A DNA stretch of 64,000 nt. Origin: Phenylobacterium sp. (GTDB lineage: Bacteria > Pseudomonadota > Alphaproteobacteria > Caulobacterales > Caulobacteraceae). Of the stretch, positions 8,060 to 15,381 are shown piece after piece. Each line of letters begins with the position of its first letter. Position 1 is the first letter of the stretch. Where the stretch lies: assembly GCF_004299445.1 (NCBI RefSeq), contig NZ_SCTC01000088.1, positions 1-64,000 of the forward strand. Direction: 5' to 3'. Under the pieces are notes generated by a model, which was not told the origin of the DNA, did no database searches, and saw only the letters and a list, made by a program, of their open reading frames with translations. The position numbers and the translations under genes were made by a program.

Positions 8060-8929
8060 ATGTTCCAGATTATCGGTTTCGTGCTGCTCTTCGGCATGGT
8101 GTTCGGCAGTTACATCATGGCCGGTGGCAACATGGGCGTGATCCTGCACGCGCTCCCGCACGAGATGATGGCCATCGGGGGGTCCGGCGTCGCGGCGTTC
8201 CTGATCGGCAATTCCATCAGCACCATCAAGGGTCTCGGGGGCGCTTTCGGCAAGGCGTTCGGCGGGCCCAAGTGGAAGGCCTCGGACTATCGCGACCTGC
8301 TGTCGCTGCTTTTCCTGCTGACCAAGACGATGAAGTCCAAGGGCGTCATCGCGCTCGAAAGCCACATCGAGAACCCCAAAGAGTCCACGATCTTCACCCG
8401 CTTCCCGAAGATCATGAAGGACCACTTCGCCATCGACTTCATCTGCGACACGCTGCGGATGATGACCATGAACCTTGAAGACCCGCACCAGGTCGAGGAC
8501 GCCATGGAGAAGCAGCTCGAGAAGCACCACCACGAGGCGCTGGCGCCGGGCCACGCCTTCCAGAACCTGGCCGACGCCCTGCCGGCCCTCGGCATCGTCG
8601 CCGCCGTGCTCGGCGTCATCAAGACAATGGGCGCCATCACAGAGCCGCCCGAGGTTCTTGGCACCATGATCGGCGGCGCGCTCGTCGGCACCTTCCTCGG
8701 CGTGTTTCTGGCCTACGGGATGGTCGGTCCTCTGGCCACGCGCATGCAGGAAGTGGTGAACGAGGAGGGCGCCTTCTACAAGATCATCCAGGCCGTCCTG
8801 GTGGCCCACCTGCACGGCAACGCCGCCCAGATCTCGGTCGAGATCGGTCGCGGCAACGTCCCCTCGGGCTCCCAGCCCAGCTTCCTGGAGCTGGAAGAGG
8901 CGCTTTCGAACATTCCCGCCGAAGCGTAA
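8060..8929 (+). CDS. motA: Flagellar motor stator protein MotA
   Basis: A 289-residue inner-membrane subunit of the proton-driven flagellar stator. There are four membrane segments: about 3-22, 33-50, 172-193 (LADALPALGIVAAVLGVIKT) and 200-225. The large cytoplasmic loop carries the torque-generating charged residues, and the conserved prolines around segments 3-4 (ALPALG, MVGPL) are present. Length matches the family. MotB is not next to it, as is usual in Caulobacter-type genomes. Upstream, TTAAGCATTAACC around 8017 is a weak CtrA-like sequence with wrong spacing. Confidence 0.96.
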   Translation: MFQIIGFVLLFGMVFGSYIMAGGNMGVILHALPHEMMAIGGSGVAAFLIGNSISTIKGLGGAFGKAFGGPKWKASDYRDLLSLLFLLTKTMKSKGVIALESHIENPKESTIFTRFPKIMKDHFAIDFICDTLRMMTMNLEDPHQVEDAMEKQLEKHHHEALAPGHAFQNLADALPALGIVAAVLGVIKTMGAITEPPEVLGTMIGGALVGTFLGVFLAYGMVGPLATRMQEVVNEEGAFYKIIQAVLVAHLHGNAAQISVEIGRGNVPSGSQPSFLELEEALSNIPAEA

Positions 8930-9154
8930 GCACAGGCCTCGGCTGCGTCTGCACAGGACCGCCCTTCGACCTGCACGCCGCGGGCGCCGCACTTGCGCAA
9001 CCGCAGTAAAGGTTGAAAAAGTGATCACAAACGCGTGAGTTTTGCGCTTGCTATCACGCCGTCGTGAGGCGTATCCCTACGCATGCGTCGGGGGGCGGCT
9101 TGTCTCTGGCAGGTTCGTACCGGCGCCTGACACACCGACCAGAGGACTAGGGAT

Positions 9155-9403
9155 ATGACCAAGCAACTCCTGATCGCTGCCGCCGCCGTCGCCATGCTCG
9201 GCGTCGCCGCCTGCTCGAAGCCCGAAGAAAAGGCCGCTGAAGCTCCGGCCGCCGACGCCGCCGCCGCTCCGGCCGCCGACGCCGCTGCTGCTCCGGCTGC
9301 TGACGCCGCCGCTGCCCCGGCCGCCGACGCCGCTGCCGCTCCGGCCGCCGACGCCGCTGCTGCTCCGGCCGCTCCGGCCGCTGCCGAGCCGGAAAAGAAG
9401 TAA
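9155..9403 (+). CDS. Small Ala/Pro-rich repeat lipoprotein
   Basis: An 82-residue lipoprotein with lipobox VAAC (Cys20). Residues 21-30 (SKPEEKAAEA) are charged, then PAADAAAA is repeated five times (residues 31-70), ending AEPEKK. Such a chain would be extended and unstructured, perhaps a spacer between the outer membrane and the peptidoglycan; this is inference. No homologous family is recognised. The start is supported by a purine-rich AGAGGACTAGGGAT just before the ATG. A strong terminator follows. Confidence 0.75.
   Translation: MTKQLLIAAAAVAMLGVAACSKPEEKAAEAPAADAAAAPAADAAAAPAADAAAAPAADAAAAPAADAAAAPAAPAAAEPEKK
9245..9364 (+). repeat. Five 24-bp in-frame tandem repeats
   Basis: Five copies of a 24-bp unit encode PAADAAAA in the small lipoprotein. 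The copies differ at synonymous third positions (GCC/GCT), so the array is old enough to have drifted while the protein repeat was kept. Slippage could change copy number between strains. Confidence 0.8.
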
Positions 9404-9429
9404 GCTTCTTTTCGCTCAAAGCGATACGG

Positions 9430-9462
9430 AAGGGCCGCCCTCTGGGGCGGCCCTTCTTCTTT
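9430..9462 (+). terminator. Intrinsic terminator after the lipoprotein gene
   Basis: AAGGGCCGCCC (9430-9440) pairs with GGGCGGCCCTT (9445-9455), followed by TTCTTCTTT. It sits 27 bp after the stop and ends 12 bp before mnmC, so mnmC needs its own promoter within or beyond it. Confidence 0.85.
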
Positions 9463-9474
9463 GTGGAATAGCTC

Positions 9475-11256
9475 ATGGCGGCCGACAGTCCGCTGACCTG
9501 GACAGACGACGGCCAGCCGCGCTCGGCGCTCTTCGGCGACGTCTATTTCTCGGCCGAGGATGGGCTGGCCGAAAGCCGCGCGGTGTTCCTGGAGGGCTGC
9601 GGCCTCCCCGAAGCCTGGGCCGACCGGCGGCGGTTCGTGGTCGCCGAGCTGGGGTTCGGGACCGGCCTAAACATCGCGGCCCTCCTGCAGCTTTGGCAGT
9701 CGACGCGACCGTCCGGCGCCCACCTGCACATCGCCTCGATCGAGGCTCATCCCATCACCTCCGACGAAGCCGCTCGCGCGCTCGCGCGCTGGCCCGAGCT
9801 TGCGCCGATCGCCAGCCTGCTCACCGCCCGATGGCCGGGCCGCGCGCGGGGCCGCCACCGGGTGGACCTGCCGGAACTCTCGGCCACGCTGGATGTCGCG
9901 ATCATGGAGGTGGCCGACGCCCTGGTGGGCTGGTCGGGGCAAGCCGACGCCTGGTTCCTCGATGGCTTCTCGCCCGCCACCAACCCCGGAATGTGGTCGG
10001 ACGAGGTGCTGGCGATGGTCGCCGCCCGGTCGGCTCCGGGCGCACGGGCCGCCACCTTCACCGTGGCAGGCCAGGTCCGCCGGGGACTCGCCGCCGCAGG
10101 TTTCACGGTCGAGAAGCGTCCCGGCTTCGGCCGAAAGCGCGAACGGCTGGAAGCACGCCTTGCGGGCGCAGCCGTCGACCCGCCCGGTCGCCGCGTCGCC
10201 ATCATCGGGGGCGGCATCGCGGGGGCCTCGGCCGCCCGCGCCGTACGGGGTCTGGGCGGCGAGGCCATCGTCATCGAGGCTCAGGCGCCCGGTGCGGGGG
10301 GCTCGGGAAACCCCGCCGCGCTCGTCACCCCGCGCCTCGACGCCGGTCTGGGGGAGGCCGCCCGGCTGTTCGCCCAGGCCTATGCGCGCGCCACTCAGCT
10401 CTACGAAGACGCGCCCGCCGCGATCCTGTCGCGCGGCGTCGTGCAATTGGCCGCCGGCGAACGCGACGCCGAACGGTTCGCGAAGATCGCCGGGTCGGAC
10501 GTCTTCGAGGAGGGTGAGCTCGCGATCCTCGCGCCGGCGGTCACCAGCGACAGGCTGGGCGAAGCCGCACCCTCCGCACTCGACCAGACCCGCGCCCTTG
10601 TCATCCGACCGGAGCCGATTCTGGCGGCCTGGAACGGCCAGATCCTGAACGCGGCGGTCGACCGGCTGGAGGCCGCCGAACATGGCTGGCGGCTGCTTGA
10701 CGCCGCCGATGCTGTGATCGCCGATGCTGACGCGGTCATCGTGGCCGGCGCGCTGGCCTCCCGGGACCTCCTGGCCGGCCTTCCCCTGCAGCCCGTGCGT
10801 GGCCAGGCCAGCTGGACCACCGATGGCGCCTCCGCGCCCGCGGCGGCGTGGGGCGGTTACGTCCTGCCCGCGCCGCAAGGCCTGCTGCTCGGCGCCACCC
10901 ACGACCGCGACGACGAAAGCGCCGACCTGCGGCCCGGGGATCACCAGCGAAACCTCGCGACCCTCGCCACCGCCCTCCCCAACCTGGCGGCGAAGATCGA
11001 CCCCGAGACCCTGGAGGGCCGCGCCTCGATCCGCGCTGTGACGCCCGACCGCCTGCCGCTGGCGGGGTCCGTGGGCGCCCCGGGCCTCTATGCCCTGACC
11101 GGCTTCGGCTCCCGCGGCTTTTCCCTGGCGCCGCTGCTGGCCGAGCACGTCGCAGCCCTGGCGCTGTCGGCCCCCTCACCGATCAGCCGCGCCGCGGCCG
11201 ACCTGGTGACGCCCGACCGCTTCGCCCGCCGCGCCGCACGTCGTTCAGGTTCCTGA
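9475..11256 (+). CDS. mnmC: Bifunctional MnmC (MnmD methyltransferase + FAD oxidoreductase)
   Basis: Performs the last two steps of mnm5s2U34 formation in tRNA wobble positions: FAD-dependent removal of the carboxymethyl group, then SAM-dependent methylation. The N-terminal MnmD half (1-235) starts PLTWTDDGQPRSALFGDVYF and has the SAM-binding loop AELGFGTGLNI and WFLDGFSPATNPGMW. The C-terminal half (from about 238) has the dinucleotide fold RRVAIIGGGIAGASAARAV and GFGSRGFSLAPLLAE near the end. At 593 residues it is slightly shorter than the E. coli enzyme. Single gene. Confidence 0.95.
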   Translation: MAADSPLTWTDDGQPRSALFGDVYFSAEDGLAESRAVFLEGCGLPEAWADRRRFVVAELGFGTGLNIAALLQLWQSTRPSGAHLHIASIEAHPITSDEAARALARWPELAPIASLLTARWPGRARGRHRVDLPELSATLDVAIMEVADALVGWSGQADAWFLDGFSPATNPGMWSDEVLAMVAARSAPGARAATFTVAGQVRRGLAAAGFTVEKRPGFGRKRERLEARLAGAAVDPPGRRVAIIGGGIAGASAARAVRGLGGEAIVIEAQAPGAGGSGNPAALVTPRLDAGLGEAARLFAQAYARATQLYEDAPAAILSRGVVQLAAGERDAERFAKIAGSDVFEEGELAILAPAVTSDRLGEAAPSALDQTRALVIRPEPILAAWNGQILNAAVDRLEAAEHGWRLLDAADAVIADADAVIVAGALASRDLLAGLPLQPVRGQASWTTDGASAPAAAWGGYVLPAPQGLLLGATHDRDDESADLRPGDHQRNLATLATALPNLAAKIDPETLEGRASIRAVTPDRLPLAGSVGAPGLYALTGFGSRGFSLAPLLAEHVAALALSAPSPISRAAADLVTPDRFARRAARRSGS

Positions 11257-11319
11257 CAGCTTGAGCGCACGTATACTGCCGCGGTCGGGGGGACCCATCG
11301 GGGCCGGAGGACTGTAGTC

Positions 11320-11727
11320 ATGTCGTTGAAGATCGCCCTCGCCACAGCCGCCACGGCGGGCCTGATGCTCACCGGCGCCGCCGCGCCGGTTTTCGCCAAG
11401 TCGCCTGAAGCGCCCGCGGCCAAGACCCCCCGCCAGTGCTTCTGGGCGCGGAACATCAGCAGCTTCGCGTCGAATGACGACAAGGTGGTCAACCTTCGGG
11501 TCGGCGTCCGCGACGTCTATCAGCTGGAAATGCTGGGCCGCTGTCCCGACGTCGAGTGGAGTCAGACCATCGCCATCAACTCGCGCGGCTCGAGCTACAT
11601 CTGCACGGGCCTGGACGCCGAGGTGATCGCGCCCTCATCCATCGGCCCGCAGCGCTGCGCCGTCTCCAAGATCCGAAAGCTGACGGTCGAGGAAGCCAAG
11701 GCGCTGCCCAAGCACGCGCGGCCCTGA
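11320..11727 (+). CDS. Secreted DUF6491-like protein
   Basis: A 135-residue exported protein with a signal peptide ending around PVFA (residue 26). The mature part has the pattern CFWARNISSF, GVRDVYQLEMLGRCPDVEW, SYICTGLDAEVIAP and GPQRCAVSKIRKLT. Four cysteines could form two disulphides. This matches what I remember of DUF6491 proteins from Caulobacterales, whose function is unknown. It stands alone, with a hairpin after it. Confidence 0.75.
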   Translation: MSLKIALATAATAGLMLTGAAAPVFAKSPEAPAAKTPRQCFWARNISSFASNDDKVVNLRVGVRDVYQLEMLGRCPDVEWSQTIAINSRGSSYICTGLDAEVIAPSSIGPQRCAVSKIRKLTVEEAKALPKHARP

Positions 11728-11737
11728 CCAAAGGAAA

Positions 11738-11761
11738 GGGCGTCGGATTGCTCCGACGCCC
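11738..11761 (+). terminator. Hairpin after the DUF6491-like gene
   Basis: GGGCGTCGGA (11738-11747) pairs perfectly with TCCGACGCCC (11752-11761) over a 4-nt loop, 10 bp after the stop. It has no strong T tract, but its position between convergent genes fits a terminator. Confidence 0.65.
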
Positions 11762-11844
11762 AGTTGCCTTGGAGGAAAGGTAGTCCCTTGAGGACTGGCG
11801 GCGCCGGGCCGAGGCCCGACGCCCGCCTCCCGTTCGGGAGAACG

Positions 11845-14800
11845 TTAGAACCGCTTCCTGAAGCCGATCTCGAAGGTCCGGCCCAGCGGGTTCCCCTGGG
11901 TGTAATCGTAGTTGTACTGGCTGGGCGCGAAAGGCGGGTCCTTGTCCAGAACGTTCTGGACGCTGGCCGTGATCGTCGTGTCCCAGGGCGCTTCCCACCG
12001 CACGACGACGTCGTGCTGCCAGAAGTCGTTGGACTTGCCCACCGCCTGCAGGTCGCGCCCCGCGCAGGATGCCGTGGTGCAGCCGGCGGCAGTCGTCGCG
12101 GCAGGGTTCGGAACCGTGATGAACAGCGGCGAGCCGAACGCAGGCGAGGTGCCCTCCGAATAGCGGGCCAGCCAGCGGACCGAGAGCGGGCCGCGGACAT
12201 AGGCCAGATAGGCGTTCCCCTTGATTTCCGGGTAGGAGAAGAAGTCGTTGATCAGGTCGCTCAGGCCAGCCCGATCTTCCGCCGGGGCGATCTCGATGCT
12301 CGTCCCCTTCAGCTTCACGGCCTCGCGCTTGTACTCGATCAGATAGGTGGCCTCGACGCCCGCCGACCAGCTTCCGTCGAGCCAGCCGTCCCAGTCGTAC
12401 TGGGCGCGGAACTCAAGACCTGACGTCTTCGTGCCGGGACCGTTGACGACGAAGCTCTGCAGCCGCGCGACGTTGGCCGGGCCGCAGGCTCCGGCGAACG
12501 TGAAGCGCGACTGGAGCGCGGCGAACGCCGGATTGCCGCAGTTCACAGCCGAGTTTCCGGGGAACATCGTGGCGTAGAGGCGTCCACCCGCTTCCTCGGT
12601 CAGCTCATCCTTGAACTTGAAATTGAAGTAATCGAGCGTTGCGGAGAAGCTGCCGATCTCGAAGATGGCGCCGATGTTGTAGGTGTCAGCCTTCTCAGGC
12701 TTCAGATCCGGATTTCCACAGCTCTGGAACGCGCGATAGCCGCCGCCCAGCACCCGGACGCCATTGTTGCAGGTGTTGCGGACCAGACCCGAGGTCGGAG
12801 CCCGGAACGTGGTGGACGCCGAACCCCGCAGGGCCAGCATGTCCATGATCTGCCACTTCACGGCGACCTTGGGATTGGTCGTCGAGCCGATCCCCCCCTG
12901 GTAGGCTTCGTGACGGATCGCGAAGTTCACGTTGAGATCGTCGGTCACCGGAACCTGCAACTCCGCGAAGATCGCCTTCACATTGGCGTCGTCGTCGCGA
13001 TCCGTGTTGGAGCCGAAGAACTGCAGTGGCCCGGTCTCGTCCGCGCAAGCGGCCCGGTCGGGGCAGGGGTTTTCATCGGAGTTGAAGAAGGCCCCGTACT
13101 TGCGGATTTCCTGGGCGTAGCGGTACTGGCCGCCGACCGCCCATGCCACAGGCCCACCCGCCAGCTCGATTCCGGTCTGGCCCGAAAAGACACCGTCGAC
13201 GACAAGCAGCCGGTTGGTTAGCACATTGGTATAGGGCCCGTAGAGCCAGGCCACCACGTCAGGGTTGTTGGTGACTGCCGGGTTGGAGAACGGATTGGCG
13301 GCCCCGTTAACCGCGCTGCGGGCCACGCCGTTGGTGAACGGGTTGAAATAATAGCAGCCAAGCGCAGCGTTGCCGGCATTGGTGGTGAAGTTGTTGGTCT
13401 CGGCCGCAGTGCATTCGTCGGTATTATTCACCCGGCTGCCGTAGCCGCGAAGCCCCAGCTGGAGACGCTGCACCAGGATGTCAGAGATCGAAGACGTGTT
13501 CTTCTGCTCCATGAAGGTGACAGAAGTGTCGTAGTTAATGTTCTCGAAGATCTTGCCCTTGAACCCGCCAGAGACCCGGAACCCGTCGTTGACGATCGAC
13601 TGGTGATCGGCCCCATCCTTGTTGAGCGGATGACCCGCGAAGGCCACAGCCCGCCAGCCCAGCTGGGAAATGTCGACGCCGCGGGTGATCGCCGAACCTG
13701 GATAGGCTGGATTGGGCGCGTTGGCGCCGGCGCGGATCGCGGCGCACTGCGCTGCCGTCAGGGGGGCGCGGCAGTCGTTCAACAGCGCGACCAGGCCCGG
13801 ATGGTTGGCCGGGATATTGTAGGGCACCGAGAGGTTCGGGCCATTCGGCGTCGCGGGCGAGAACGAGGTGCCGCCGACGTTCACCGGCGAAGGGTACTGC
13901 GCCGTCAGGTTCGCGGGTGAAATCCGCTGCACCGGGGTGTCGTTCTTGGTCCAGGCCACCTCGGCGTGGAACGACATGTTCTCCGACAGATCGAAGTTCA
14001 CTTCGCCATAGAGCTGGTAGTGATCCTCGCGGTTCACCAGATCGTTGAAGTTGGAGAACTGGAACCGGCAATTGGACCCTGCGGTGGCAGGGTTCTGGGC
14101 GCTGACCGGCACCGCGATCGTCGCCGTGGCGCCCTGGCCCAAGGTGCCGTTCAGCGGATTGGGGAAGGTGATGTTATTGGTGAGCGTACCGCCCAATTCC
14201 TCGCAGCCATTGTCGCGGAAAGTAGTGCCCGCGACCCCCGCGACGCCGAAGAAGCCTGGATTCGCCGCTCCGGTGAAGCCGCCGGAGCCGGCATAGCCCG
14301 CAAAGTCGAAGGGTCGGATCGCCCAGTCGCGGTCATGAATGTCGAGCCGCGAACGATGGCGATAGCCGGCTGTGAGCAGCACATTGCCGTTGTCGAACTT
14401 CTTTCCCCAGGCGGCATTGGCGTTGTAGTCGCCGTTCGAGCCGTCGATCAGCGCGTATTCGCCGTCGACCTCAAGACCGTCCAGGTCCTTGCGGGTGATG
14501 AAGTTCACGACGCCGCCGATGGCGTCCGAGCCATAGGTCGCGGCCGCGCCGTCCTTCAGGATCTCGATGCGGCCCACCGCAGCGGTCGGGATGAAGTTCA
14601 GGTTGGCGCCGCCGCCCTGGAACGCCGCGGCCGGGCTGTCCGCCAGGCGCCGCCCGTTCATCAGCGTCAGCGTACGCGCCGCGCCGAAGCCGCGCAGGTT
14701 GATGGTCGCCGTGCCGGCGCCGCCATTATAGCGGTTGGACTCGCCCAGCGACGACTGTGACGCGGTGATGGTCTTCACCAGTTGAACCACCGTCGGCGAA

Positions 14801-15012
14801 CCCTGCTTCTCGAGGTCGGCCTGGCTCAAGACATCGACGGGGAGCGCGGAGTCTTCCGGCGTGCCGGCGATGAACGAGCCCGTGACGATGACTTCGGCCA
14901 CCTCGGCCGGGTCGGACGAGCTCTGCGTCTGCGCCTGGGCGTTGCCGGCGAGACCGAGAACGAGGGCGACGGCCAGGGTCGAGCCGCCGCAGAAATATCT
15001 GCGCTTGATCAT
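11845..15012 (-). CDS. TonB-dependent receptor 1 (full length)
   Basis: Outer-membrane gated porin importing a scarce ligand with TonB energy. The start at 15012 (GAGGGGAGGAAG before the ATG) gives a signal peptide ending NAQAQ. Then come the N-terminal EVAEVIVTGSFIAGTPEDSA, the plug with LRGFGAARTLTLMNGRRL and EILKDGAAATYGSDAIGG, and a 22-strand barrel ending in the terminal Phe of EIGFRKRF. Length is 1055 residues. It is so similar to the receptor at 39382-42507 that they look like recent duplicates: FWQHD, WEAPWDTTITASVQN and the final strands are shared. The ligand is unknown; the family often takes carbohydrates or aromatic and terpenoid compounds in Caulobacterales. Confidence 0.93.
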   Translation of the reverse strand: MIKRRYFCGGSTLAVALVLGLAGNAQAQTQSSSDPAEVAEVIVTGSFIAGTPEDSALPVDVLSQADLEKQGSPTVVQLVKTITASQSSLGESNRYNGGAGTATINLRGFGAARTLTLMNGRRLADSPAAAFQGGGANLNFIPTAAVGRIEILKDGAAATYGSDAIGGVVNFITRKDLDGLEVDGEYALIDGSNGDYNANAAWGKKFDNGNVLLTAGYRHRSRLDIHDRDWAIRPFDFAGYAGSGGFTGAANPGFFGVAGVAGTTFRDNGCEELGGTLTNNITFPNPLNGTLGQGATATIAVPVSAQNPATAGSNCRFQFSNFNDLVNREDHYQLYGEVNFDLSENMSFHAEVAWTKNDTPVQRISPANLTAQYPSPVNVGGTSFSPATPNGPNLSVPYNIPANHPGLVALLNDCRAPLTAAQCAAIRAGANAPNPAYPGSAITRGVDISQLGWRAVAFAGHPLNKDGADHQSIVNDGFRVSGGFKGKIFENINYDTSVTFMEQKNTSSISDILVQRLQLGLRGYGSRVNNTDECTAAETNNFTTNAGNAALGCYYFNPFTNGVARSAVNGAANPFSNPAVTNNPDVVAWLYGPYTNVLTNRLLVVDGVFSGQTGIELAGGPVAWAVGGQYRYAQEIRKYGAFFNSDENPCPDRAACADETGPLQFFGSNTDRDDDANVKAIFAELQVPVTDDLNVNFAIRHEAYQGGIGSTTNPKVAVKWQIMDMLALRGSASTTFRAPTSGLVRNTCNNGVRVLGGGYRAFQSCGNPDLKPEKADTYNIGAIFEIGSFSATLDYFNFKFKDELTEEAGGRLYATMFPGNSAVNCGNPAFAALQSRFTFAGACGPANVARLQSFVVNGPGTKTSGLEFRAQYDWDGWLDGSWSAGVEATYLIEYKREAVKLKGTSIEIAPAEDRAGLSDLINDFFSYPEIKGNAYLAYVRGPLSVRWLARYSEGTSPAFGSPLFITVPNPAATTAAGCTTASCAGRDLQAVGKSNDFWQHDVVVRWEAPWDTTITASVQNVLDKDPPFAPSQYNYDYTQGNPLGRTFEIGFRKRF

Positions 15013-15116
15013 TTTACTTCCTCCCCTCCGCGCCGCACCCGCATCTCGCGTGCGTGGTTTGACAGCGCGTGGCCCGGCGATGATCCGACGAGATTGCGTT
15101 TCGCGCCAGGAAATTC

Positions 15117-15158
15117 CGCAACGGAAACGTACCGCAGTTGCGAACAATACCTATGTTC
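15117..15158. promoter_or_regulatory. Overlapping inverted repeats upstream of TBDR 1
   Basis: CGCAAC (15117-15122) mirrors GTTGCG (15137-15142), and GAACA (15142-15146) mirrors TGTTC (15154-15158). They lie 105-146 bp upstream of the TBDR 1 start in a locally AT-richer patch of the 369-bp gap 15013-15381. They are operator candidates only; no promoter boxes are convincing. Apart from the 15329-15358 hairpin, the rest of the gap shows nothing recognisable. Confidence 0.3.
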
Positions 15159-15328
15159 CGAAATGTGCTCGGGAATTTGGAATGGTGAGTGAGATCGGGC
15201 GGTTGCTTCGCCGAAAGTGAAGGCTGATCACCGAGCGGCCAGCGAAGGTTCGGTGTGCTGGGCGTTGCGCCGGCGCCACACGCGATCCGCGGCTCGGCGG
15301 CGGACGGAAACCCTTGCGCCATAAGGAG

Positions 15329-15358
15329 AAGGCGCCGTCGGGAACCCGACGGCGCCTT
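15329..15358 (-). terminator. Terminator hairpin after TBDR 2
   Basis: A perfect 14-bp stem (15329-15342 with 15345-15358) with a 2-nt loop lies 23 bp after the TBDR 2 stop on the minus strand. It separates TBDR 2 from TBDR 1, so the two are probably independent units despite their shared direction. Confidence 0.75.
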
Positions 15359-15381
15359 CGAAGGTCTGCAATGCTAAGCGA

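Noticed and set aside
9245..9364. CRISPR-like or minisatellite array
   Set aside because: The 24-bp units are contiguous and in frame inside a lipoprotein gene, with no spacers.
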